Positions 1 through 6,668 of a DNA stretch of 20,402 nucleotides are shown here, piece after piece. How positions within the stretch are numbered: position 1 is the first letter of the stretch; each line of letters starts with the position of its first letter. Origin of the DNA: Bacteroidales bacterium UBA1215 (GTDB lineage: Bacteria > Bacteroidota > Bacteroidia > Bacteroidales > WCHB1-69); assembly GCA_002309475.1 (NCBI GenBank), contig DBXJ01000030.1, positions 3,558 through 23,959 on the forward strand. Reading direction: 5' to 3'. The position numbers and the translations under genes were made by a program. Below the pieces are notes generated by a model. It searched no databases. It worked only from the letters and a program-made list of their open reading frames with translations, and was not told the DNA's origin.

Positions 1-825
1 TTCTTCCTCTTTTACCTCAACTATTGGCGGAAGTGTGTCTTGGAAGTATTCCATTATAGGTTCTTCCTCTATAGTTTCTGCAAAAGGATTTTCCTTTGGT
101 GAGGGGATAGTTGATGTGTCCTCATCGCAAATGTCCGTTTCCGGATTGTTCTCCGTAACATCTACTACATCTGCCACCTCTTCGGTTTTCACCAACAATT
201 CATTGTCGGTTTTTATCTGCAAAGAATTCTCTTTTTCCGATTCTGTTTCCTTGGAAGGTTCTTCAACGCTTATGGGTTCCACTATGGTTGTTTCGGCAAT
301 TTCAGTTGGTTCAACATCTTGTTTTTCAATTGTTTCTTCTTTGGGCAAAATAAAGATAAAATTGTTTTTATCTTTCCAAAACATTTGATCATTTTGAGGG
401 ATTTCGCTTTGCTCTATGATGAAAATTTTTGCATCTTCTTGATAAAATTCCAACGATTGATACTTTTTTTGCTGTATTCCGGTATATTCTACCTTGCTGT
501 ACTTGCGGAAATTTTTTAAAGAATCCAACAACAACAAACGATAAGAAATCCCTTGCTCCTGTAATTTTTTCTTGTACAATTCAATTCCGAAATCCAGACT
601 TAAATCGTAGGGATTGTCAAACCAAGACACTTTTACAGAAGCGTTTTTATATTGAAATTCCACAATATTTTTCGTATAAAAAATATTCACCTCCGGTTCC
701 AACACCTGCATGTTCCATTTTTTAGGATACGAAAATTGCACTTGTTCCACAACTCTTGTTAAGTTTTGTGAAAACATGGACAAATACCCGATTAGAAGAA
801 CTAATATAACAACTATCTTTTTCAT
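1..825 (-). CDS. Unrecognised exported protein with acidic P/E/T-rich tail (partial, runs off left edge)
   Basis: An open frame of 275 codons without a stop begins with ATG at 825 and continues past base 1, so the C-terminus is missing. Residues 1-20 (MKKIVVILVLLIGYLSMFSQ) look like a Sec signal peptide. Residues about 21-160 form a mixed, Tyr/Phe/Lys-rich domain I cannot assign. From about residue 160 to the edge the composition changes to a low-complexity region rich in Glu, Pro, Thr, Val and Ser, with repeated short patches such as VEEPS and EEEP, as in a flexible spacer or linker. The start lies 5 nt after the stop of the LptF/LptG permease on the same strand, with a purine-rich AGAAGAA just before the ATG, so it is probably the last visible gene of the purA operon. 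Function unknown. Export is inferred from the signal peptide only; the tail suggests an envelope-spanning or surface protein. Confidence 0.8.
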   Translation of the reverse strand, partial: MKKIVVILVLLIGYLSMFSQNLTRVVEQVQFSYPKKWNMQVLEPEVNIFYTKNIVEFQYKNASVKVSWFDNPYDLSLDFGIELYKKKLQEQGISYRLLLLDSLKNFRKYSKVEYTGIQQKKYQSLEFYQEDAKIFIIEQSEIPQNDQMFWKDKNNFIFILPKEETIEKQDVEPTEIAETTIVEPISVEEPSKETESEKENSLQIKTDNELLVKTEEVADVVDVTENNPETDICDEDTSTIPSPKENPFAETIEEEPIMEYFQDTLPPIVEVKEEE

Positions 826-830
826 TTCTT

Positions 831-1916
831 CTACTTTGGAGTTAATTTAATCAATAATACACTCAATGCTCCAAACAACAGGTTAGGTGTCCATGCTGAC
901 CAAAAGGGAGAAAAACCTCCATAAATGGCAAACATTTGTGTAACTTGCATCAACATTATAAACGAAAAAGCTATAATCAATCCCAACAACAAATGCAAAC
1001 CCATACCTTGCCTTGATTTTCTACTTGACACACACAAGCCTATCACGGTAAGAATAATAGTGGAAAACGGGAATGCTAATCGGCGGTGCTTTTCAAATTC
1101 GTAACTTTTTATCATAGAAGAACCTTTTGCCTTTTCTTCCTCGATAAAATCACGAATTTCTCTAAAATTCATCAAGTTGATGCCTTCTTTTACATAGACA
1201 AAATCGCTTACCTGCACTGCCAAATTGGTATCCGTCCAAGCTCCTTCCTCTATATATTCGTCTCGTCCATTAATGGTTCTTTTGGAATAGCCACCCAAAA
1301 TCCAATCGTTTTTCACAGTATCCCACATAATTGTTTGTGCCCTCAACTTGTATCTTACTCCGTCATCACTAAAACCTTCGTACCAAAAATTATAACCTAC
1401 ATTGTTGGCATTGTCCCAATAGTGAATATAGGCATAGGTACTATCGTTGAGTTTGATATGCGTATCAATATCTTTGCTTCGCACTTGTCTGGACACATAT
1501 TTTTCTTTAAATTCCATCATCCCTCTGGCAGCATGCGGAATCATAAAATTGGTCAGATAAAAAGAAAGCATGCCTATCAAAAACGCTGAAATAATATAGG
1601 GAACCATAATCCTATAAAAACTCAAGCCCGCATTAAGCATGGCAATCAGTTCCGAATTGATAGACAATTTAGATGTAAAATATATCACCGCTACAAAAGT
1701 AAATAACGGGCTGAACATATTGACGAAATAGGGGACAAAATTGAGATAGTAGCCGAAAATAATGTCTTTTAGCGGTGCATTTCCGTCTAAAAAATCTTGA
1801 ATATTTTCAGATATATCAATCACTATCACCACCAATATGATTAAGAAAATTACTAGAAAAAACGATCCTAGAAATTTCTTTATGATATATCCATCTAATT
1901 TTTTCAATCCAAACAT
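831..1916 (-). CDS. LptF/LptG (YjgP/YjgQ) family permease, LPS export
   Basis: 361 aa. The architecture is typical of LptF/LptG: three N-terminal membrane segments (about 13-35, 59-80, 103-126), a large periplasmic beta-jellyroll domain (about 130-275), and three C-terminal segments (about 281-298, 305-327, 336-358). The N-terminus, with a LDGYIIKKFLG-type start and the SELIAMLNAG stretch around residues 88-97, resembles Bacteroidota members of this family. In established systems LptF and LptG form the inner-membrane half of the LptB2FG transporter, which extracts LPS and passes it to LptC/A. The ATPase partner LptB is encoded separately in this window at 9156-9884. The gene follows the LolD-type ATPase by 26 nt and precedes an unknown exported protein by 5 nt, consistent with one transcript. 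Sequence alone does not tell LptF from LptG, so no symbol is given. Confidence 0.9.
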   Translation of the reverse strand: MFGLKKLDGYIIKKFLGSFFLVIFLIILVVIVIDISENIQDFLDGNAPLKDIIFGYYLNFVPYFVNMFSPLFTFVAVIYFTSKLSINSELIAMLNAGLSFYRIMVPYIISAFLIGMLSFYLTNFMIPHAARGMMEFKEKYVSRQVRSKDIDTHIKLNDSTYAYIHYWDNANNVGYNFWYEGFSDDGVRYKLRAQTIMWDTVKNDWILGGYSKRTINGRDEYIEEGAWTDTNLAVQVSDFVYVKEGINLMNFREIRDFIEEEKAKGSSMIKSYEFEKHRRLAFPFSTIILTVIGLCVSSRKSRQGMGLHLLLGLIIAFSFIMLMQVTQMFAIYGGFSPFWSAWTPNLLFGALSVLLIKLTPK

Positions 1917-1942
1917 TGTCCTGTTGACTAATTGAAAAGTGG

Positions 1943-2593
1943 TTAAATGATAACTCCGTCTTTTATCTGCAATACTCTATCGGCAACATCCACCAAAGAA
2001 GGATTGTGAGTAACAATAACGAAAGTTTGGTGCAAAATATCTCTCAATTTTACAAACAATTGGTGCAATTCTGCTGCATTTTGCGAATCCAAATTTCCGG
2101 AAGGCTCGTCTGCAAACACCACAGAAGGATTGTTGATTAATGCTCTTGCTATGGCAATTCTTTGCTGTTCGCCACCGGAAAGTTCAGACGGCTTGTGCGT
2201 TGCCCTGTCTTTTAAATTGAAAATATCCAACAAATGTTCCGCATCTTTTACGGCTTCTTTTTTTGACTTTCCTCCTATCAATGCCGGCAAGCATATATTT
2301 TCTATTGCCGTAAATTCCGGTAAAAGATGATGAAATTGAAAGACAAATCCTATATGTTGATTTCTATATTGTGACAAGGCTTTGTCCGACATTGCCAACA
2401 CATCTTTTCCGTCTATGAGCACCTTGCCGCTATCGGGTTTATCTAAAGTGCCTAAAATATGCAAAAGTGTGGATTTTCCTGCACCGGATGCCCCTACCAA
2501 ACACACTATTTCCTCATTGGCAACTTGTAAACTGATGTTTTTCAACACCTGCAACTTGTCGTACGATTTTATAATGTTGGTGGCTTCTATCAT
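1943..2593 (-). CDS. lolD: LolD-type ABC transporter ATP-binding protein
   Basis: 216 aa, a single ABC ATPase domain. Visible motifs are Walker A GASGAGKST (34-42), a Q-loop in FVFQFHHLLPEF (83-94), signature LSGGEQQ (138-144), Walker B VVFADEP (158-164) and the H-loop His196 in VTH. The Q-loop region and length match the MacB/FtsE/LolD class; FQFHHLLPEF is the form typical of LolD. LolD powers release of lipoproteins from the inner membrane by LolC/E to LolA. No LolC/E permease lies in the window, so the partner is elsewhere; the neighbouring LptF/LptG permease belongs to a different system. The start is ATG, 3 nt after the purA stop, implying co-transcription and probably translational coupling. 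A different member of the same class is the main alternative. Confidence 0.85.
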   Translation of the reverse strand: MIEATNIIKSYDKLQVLKNISLQVANEEIVCLVGASGAGKSTLLHILGTLDKPDSGKVLIDGKDVLAMSDKALSQYRNQHIGFVFQFHHLLPEFTAIENICLPALIGGKSKKEAVKDAEHLLDIFNLKDRATHKPSELSGGEQQRIAIARALINNPSVVFADEPSGNLDSQNAAELHQLFVKLRDILHQTFVIVTHNPSLVDVADRVLQIKDGVII

Positions 2594-2596
2594 CGC

Positions 2597-3871
2597 TTAT
2601 AGCATTATATTTTGATTTCTGTCCGGACCTACCGAAACTATCTTTACTTTCAAACCGACATATTGCTCTACAAAGGCAATATAATCTTTCATTTGGCTTG
2701 GAATTTCATTGCCGGAAAATTCCTTCCAACCTTTCATGGTTTGGTATTGCGGCACCAAGTTGGCTTTTGGATCGAAAGGAATATCTTCTATGATTTTACC
2801 ATCGTAATTGTAAGCCGTGCAAACTTTTAATTCTTCCATATTGTCCAATACATCAGCTTTCATCATTATCAATTCCGTAACTCCATCCAACATGCAGGCA
2901 TAACGCAAAAACGGCAAATCCAACCAGCCGCATCTTCTCGGACGTCCGGTAGTGCTGCCAAATTCACCGCCATTCTGACGAAGCAAATCTCCTGTTGCAT
3001 CGAACAATTCCGTAGGGAAAGGACCTTCTCCTACACGGGTACAATAGGCTTTGAACAAACCATATACCTTGCCGATTTTGGTCGGAGCGATTCCCAATCC
3101 CGAACAAACTCCGGCGGTAATCGTATTCGATGAGGTAACAAACGGATAAGAACCGAATTCCACATCCAACAAACTACCTTGTGCTCCTTCTGCCAATAAT
3201 GTCTTGCCGTCTGCCAAAGCTCTATTGATAAGATATTCGGTTGCACATATCTTGTAAGATTTCAATTCTTCTACTGCTGCAAACCATGCCTGTTCGTATT
3301 CCGCCAAGTTTTTGCCGTCTATTTTTATAGTATTGTAGTCAAAACCTTTTGCAGCAATTTGTTTCAGATGGCTGTCGCGTAAAATATTGTATTTTTCTTT
3401 GAAATTGGGCAACAGAATATCTCCCACCCGCACACCGGAACGATTTACTTTATCGGTATAAGTGGGTCCTATGCCTTTCAAAGTGGAACCTATTTTGTTT
3501 TTTCCCAACAAATTTTCATTCACATAATCCAACATTCTATGTGTCGGCAATATCAAATGTGCTTTTTCTGATATATAAAGTTTTGATTTTACGTCTGTTA
3601 TATCTTTAATCTCACTTATTTCAGTGTTGATTAAAATATATGGGTCTATTATTACACCATTACCAATAACATTGATACTGTTTTCTCTAAAAATTCCTGA
3701 TGGAATAGTATGTAAAACTATTTTTTTGCCTTCAAAATTCAGAGTGTGTCCGGCATTCGGACCTCCTTGAAAACGAGCAATTATGTCGTATTGCGGCGTC
3801 AAAACATCTACTATCTTACCTTTTCCTTCATCTCCCCATTGCAGACCTAATAAAACATCTACCTTAGTCAT
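2597..3871 (-). CDS. purA: Adenylosuccinate synthetase
   Basis: 424 aa, full length for the family. PurA joins IMP and aspartate using GTP to give adenylosuccinate, the first committed step from IMP to AMP, in the cytoplasm. Signatures: GLQWGDEGKGK (residues 9-19) with the catalytic Asp14 and P-loop; GGPNAGHT (36-43) with the second catalytic residue His42; GSTTGRPRRCGW in the IMP/Arg-binding region; and a C-terminal VSVGPDRNQ guanine-binding type motif. It is the first gene of the visible minus-strand operon purA, lolD, lptF/G and unknown exported protein. A -7 promoter element lies 42 nt upstream of the ATG, in a very A/T-rich spacer. Identity is secure. Confidence 0.98.
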   Translation of the reverse strand: MTKVDVLLGLQWGDEGKGKIVDVLTPQYDIIARFQGGPNAGHTLNFEGKKIVLHTIPSGIFRENSINVIGNGVIIDPYILINTEISEIKDITDVKSKLYISEKAHLILPTHRMLDYVNENLLGKNKIGSTLKGIGPTYTDKVNRSGVRVGDILLPNFKEKYNILRDSHLKQIAAKGFDYNTIKIDGKNLAEYEQAWFAAVEELKSYKICATEYLINRALADGKTLLAEGAQGSLLDVEFGSYPFVTSSNTITAGVCSGLGIAPTKIGKVYGLFKAYCTRVGEGPFPTELFDATGDLLRQNGGEFGSTTGRPRRCGWLDLPFLRYACMLDGVTELIMMKADVLDNMEELKVCTAYNYDGKIIEDIPFDPKANLVPQYQTMKGWKEFSGNEIPSQMKDYIAFVEQYVGLKVKIVSVGPDRNQNIML

Positions 3872-3913
3872 TTTTTTATTTTTTATTTAAAATTTAAACT
3901 TTTTTCAAATTGA

Positions 3914-3921
3914 CAAAAATA
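3914..3921 (-). promoter_or_regulatory. Bacteroidota-type -7 promoter element for purA
   Basis: TATTTTTG on the minus strand matches TAnnTTTG. It lies 42 nt before the purA ATG, in the 72-nt spacer between the aminotransferase stop and purA. I see no well-placed -33 TTG, so the assignment rests on the -7 element and its location. Confidence 0.55.
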
Positions 3922-3943
3922 CAACTTTTTTTTGTGATTTTTT

Positions 3944-5128
3944 CTATATTTTTTTCAAAACTGATTTTAAAATTTTACAACTCTTTTCTATTTCCTTTTC
4001 GTTGATAATCAATGGTGGAGAAATTCGCAATGCTGTATCGCAAAACAAAAACCAATCTGTCAGCATTCCTGCCTCCAATAATTTTTTCACCACCATGAAA
4101 TTCAAGTCCCTGTCTTTAAAATCTACCGCTATCATCAAACCACTCTGCCTAACTTCTTGCACATGCGGCAGGCTTGGCAATATCGACATATACAATTTTC
4201 CTTTGTTTTCCACGGTTTTATATAGCTGTTCATCTCTGATAATTCGCAAAGATGCCAAGCCTGCCGCACAACATACCGGATGCCCGCCAAAGGTGGTAAT
4301 ATGCCCTAAAACCGGATTTTCTGTAAAGCAATTCATTATTTCTTTTTGCGATACAAAGGCACCCAATGGCAAGCCTCCTCCCATCGCCTTGGCAATGACC
4401 AAAATATCCGGTTTTACACCAATGGTTTCAAAGGCAAACATACTGCCTGAACGGCCAAAACCTGTCTGCACTTCGTCGAATATCAGCATGGCACCCGTCT
4501 GTGTACATTTTTCCCGCAGTGCCTTCCAATATGCTTTGCCGGCAGTTCTTATACCGGCTTCTCCTTGTGTAATTTCTATCAGCACAGCAGCAGTCTTTGG
4601 AGTAATGTATTTTAAATCTTCCATACTGCCATGATGTATTTTATTGCAGTCGGGCATTAAAGGACGAAAATGTTTTACAAAATCTTCACTGCCCATTACA
4701 CTCATCGCCCCGTTGGTACAACCATGATAAGCATTGTAACACGACAAAATTTCACTCTTTCCCGTATAACGCTTTGCCAGTTTGATGGCACCTTCTATGG
4801 CTTCTGAACCCGAATTGACAAAATAGACCGAATTCAATGTTTTGGGTAGCAAATCTGTCAATTCTTTTGCCAACAGCACTTGTGGCGACTGCACTATTTC
4901 TCCATAAACCATCAAGTGCATATACTTTGATGCCTGCTCCTGAATGGCTTTTACAACTTTCGGGTGGCAGTGTCCTACATTGCTGACCGACACTCCGGAA
5001 ATAACATCTAAATATTTTTTCCCTTTTTCTCCGTATAAATACACTCCCTTGGCCTTGTTGATGGTAACTGCCAACGGCTCGGTGGAAGTTTGTGCTACAT
5101 GATTATAAAATAACTCTCTTAAATTCAT
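3944..5128 (-). CDS. Class-III PLP-dependent aminotransferase (acetylornithine/ornithine aminotransferase family)
   Basis: 394 aa, fold-type I aminotransferase, class III. Visible motifs: GHCHPKV (52-58), the PLP phosphate-binding NSGSEA (105-110), the cofactor-stacking YHG (134-136), the DEVQTGFGRSG stretch (218-228) with Asp218 contacting the PLP nitrogen, the Schiff-base Lys247 in IAKAMGGGLP, and HITTFGGHPV (276-285). The usual EPVQGEGG is changed to EITQGEAG here. The family includes ornithine, acetylornithine and 4-aminobutyrate aminotransferases. The exact amino donor cannot be read from the sequence, and no arginine-biosynthesis gene is nearby. It follows the cupin gene by 6 nt and is the last gene of the lpxD operon. 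The 72-nt spacer after it holds the purA promoter and no obvious hairpin terminator. Confidence 0.92.
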   Translation of the reverse strand: MNLRELFYNHVAQTSTEPLAVTINKAKGVYLYGEKGKKYLDVISGVSVSNVGHCHPKVVKAIQEQASKYMHLMVYGEIVQSPQVLLAKELTDLLPKTLNSVYFVNSGSEAIEGAIKLAKRYTGKSEILSCYNAYHGCTNGAMSVMGSEDFVKHFRPLMPDCNKIHHGSMEDLKYITPKTAAVLIEITQGEAGIRTAGKAYWKALREKCTQTGAMLIFDEVQTGFGRSGSMFAFETIGVKPDILVIAKAMGGGLPLGAFVSQKEIMNCFTENPVLGHITTFGGHPVCCAAGLASLRIIRDEQLYKTVENKGKLYMSILPSLPHVQEVRQSGLMIAVDFKDRDLNFMVVKKLLEAGMLTDWFLFCDTALRISPPLIINEKEIEKSCKILKSVLKKI

Positions 5129-5134
5129 TGCAGT

Positions 5135-5449
5135 TTAATAAAAAATAGCTAACCAAATACATTTGGGATTTTCGGAAGTATAACTCACTCTGTGTTTGGT
5201 ATGAGCGGGAATATTCACCCAATCGCCTTGTTGTAATTTTTCTGTTGCCCCGTTGTCATATTCTAATTCTGCCATCCCTTGCAACAAAAACACTATTTCG
5301 TTTTCTGTTTGATCATACCAAGATGTTGTTTGTCCATAAGAAACTATTCTTTCTATGCGAATAGTGTCCTTTTCCAACAACAGGTCAGTAAGTTCTTTGT
5401 TGGAAGAAAAATTTAATTGTTCAACATCAAAGATGTTATTTTTCTTCAT
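5135..5449 (-). CDS. Small single-domain cupin protein
   Basis: 104 aa, one cupin beta-barrel. Cupin motif 2 is clear as PAHTKHRV near residues 80-87. In motif 1 the usual HxH pair is replaced: the region reads SWYDQTENEIVFLLQG, keeping the Glu and Gly but not the two histidines. This WYDQ form occurs, as far as I know, in a widespread uncharacterised group of small bacterial cupins ending in an IWLAI-like strand, which this protein also has. The gene overlaps the end of lpxD by 14 nt (its ATG lies within the GATGAAG of lpxD) and is followed 6 nt later by the aminotransferase, so tight co-translation is likely. Substrate and catalytic activity are unknown; it could bind a sugar or small metabolite rather than act as a metal enzyme. 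Confidence 0.88.
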   Translation of the reverse strand: MKKNNIFDVEQLNFSSNKELTDLLLEKDTIRIERIVSYGQTTSWYDQTENEIVFLLQGMAELEYDNGATEKLQQGDWVNIPAHTKHRVSYTSENPKCIWLAIFY

Positions 5450-6488
5450 CTTTTTCCAATAATTTCTTCAATTGCTTTACTTCTGCCTCCAATTCACTAA
5501 TTCGAGATGCATAGGCTGGAAAATATTTAAACATGGTTAAAGATTTTACACAATCTTTTGCATTGAAGGCAGGCGTACCTAACAACACTGCATTGTCGGG
5601 AACATTGTGGCTGATAGCACTTTGTGCTCCCACTTGTACGTTGTCGCCGATATGCAAATGCCAATTAACACCTACTTGCCCGCCAAAAAGACAATTTTTG
5701 CCAATCTTGGTAGAACCGGCAATGCCGCATTGTGCCGCCATGACCGTGTTTTCTCCTATTTCACAATTGTGGGCAACTTGGATAAAATTACACAATTTTA
5801 CTCCTTTGTGGATAATCGTTGAACCCATGGTGGACCTGTCCACACAAGTGTTGGCACCTATGTCAACATTGTCTTCTATAACTACATTGCCCAATTGAGG
5901 TATCTTCATATATTGATTGTCGCTTTGAGGGGCAAATCCAAATCCGTCTGCTCCGATAATGGCACCCGCATGCATGGTGCAATTGTTGCCGATGATGCAT
6001 TCGTGATGTATTTTTACACCCGGATTCAAAGTAGTGTTGTTGCCGATTTTTACACGATCGCCTATATAGCAATGCGGAAATATTTTTACATTGTCACCGA
6101 TAACAACTCCAGATGCAATGGAAACAAAATCGCCTATATAGACATTTTTTCCTATTTGTGCATCTTCTGCTATGGCAGCAAATTTTGAAATGCCGACTTT
6201 TTCTGTCTTTTGCTGATAAAAAGTCATCAATTTGGCAAATGCCAAATAAGGATCGTCTATTCTTATCAATGTGCACGGCACTTCTTTTGTCGGCACAAAA
6301 TCATTGCTGACCAGCACGGCTGTCGCCTTGGTTTCATAAATATAATGCGTATATTTTGCATTGGCCAAAAACGACAAGCCTTCCTCTTCGCCTGCCTCTA
6401 TTTTCGAAAACTTGCTGATGACGGCTTTAGGATTTCCTTCTACTTTTCCGTCTATCACACGGGCTATTTCTTCTACTGTAAATTTCAT
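5436..6488 (-). CDS. lpxD: UDP-3-O-acylglucosamine N-acyltransferase
   Basis: 350 aa from ATG at 6488. LpxD adds the second, N-linked hydroxyacyl chain from acyl-ACP to UDP-3-O-acyl-glucosamine in lipid A synthesis. The N-terminal uridine-binding domain (about 1-100, starting MKFTVEEIAR) is followed by a left-handed beta-helix of hexapeptide repeats (about 105-295), with the catalytic-type His240 in VAHNCEIG, equivalent to E. coli His239. The C-terminus (about 328-350) is a short charged coiled-coil helix. The frame extends upstream to a TTG at 6509, but that sits almost on the promoter -7 element (6514-6521), and family members start at MKF, so I chose 6488. First gene of the lpxD, cupin, aminotransferase operon. 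LpxA, LpxC and FabZ are not in this window. Confidence 0.96.
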   Translation of the reverse strand: MKFTVEEIARVIDGKVEGNPKAVISKFSKIEAGEEEGLSFLANAKYTHYIYETKATAVLVSNDFVPTKEVPCTLIRIDDPYLAFAKLMTFYQQKTEKVGISKFAAIAEDAQIGKNVYIGDFVSIASGVVIGDNVKIFPHCYIGDRVKIGNNTTLNPGVKIHHECIIGNNCTMHAGAIIGADGFGFAPQSDNQYMKIPQLGNVVIEDNVDIGANTCVDRSTMGSTIIHKGVKLCNFIQVAHNCEIGENTVMAAQCGIAGSTKIGKNCLFGGQVGVNWHLHIGDNVQVGAQSAISHNVPDNAVLLGTPAFNAKDCVKSLTMFKYFPAYASRISELEAEVKQLKKLLEKDEEK

Positions 6489-6513
6489 AATGCCTATTGT
6501 TTGAAACAAATTA

Positions 6514-6546
6514 CAAAGATAGCATCTTTTTAGTTACCATTGACAA
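6514..6546 (-). promoter_or_regulatory. Bacteroidota-type promoter for lpxD
   Basis: On the minus strand TATCTTTG (6521-6514) is a perfect TAnnTTTG -7 element. A TTG (6546-6544) lies 22 nt upstream as a plausible -33 element. Transcription should begin near 6507, which excludes the upstream TTG at 6509 as a start and supports the ATG at 6488. Confidence 0.7.
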
Positions 6547-6607
6547 ATATTCCCCAACATTTTTATCAAAAAATTTTCTTTTTTCTATTATTCTTGATTT
6601 ATGTCTG

Positions 6608-6634
6608 TTGTTTTACATTTTTTTTGTACATTTG
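6608..6634 (+). promoter_or_regulatory. Bacteroidota-type promoter for the T9SS transglutaminase-fold gene
   Basis: TACATTTG at 6627-6634 matches the -7 consensus, and TTG at 6608-6610 is a candidate -33 element with 16 nt between. The -7 element ends 34 nt before the ATG at 6669. It is divergent from the lpxD promoter, and the two -7 elements are about 105 nt apart. Confidence 0.65.
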
Positions 6635-6668
6635 CATTTTGTTATTTGCAACAGTTAAATTTGAAAAA

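Noticed and set aside
4002..4634. 210-codon plus-strand frame inside the aminotransferase gene
   Set aside because: Fully antisense to a gene with intact PLP motifs; its translation shows no domain or signal and no promoter or start context.
6540..6668. N-terminal extension of the transglutaminase-fold protein with an extra hydrophobic stretch
   Set aside because: It starts with TTG and overlaps the promoter; a proper signal peptide begins at 6669.
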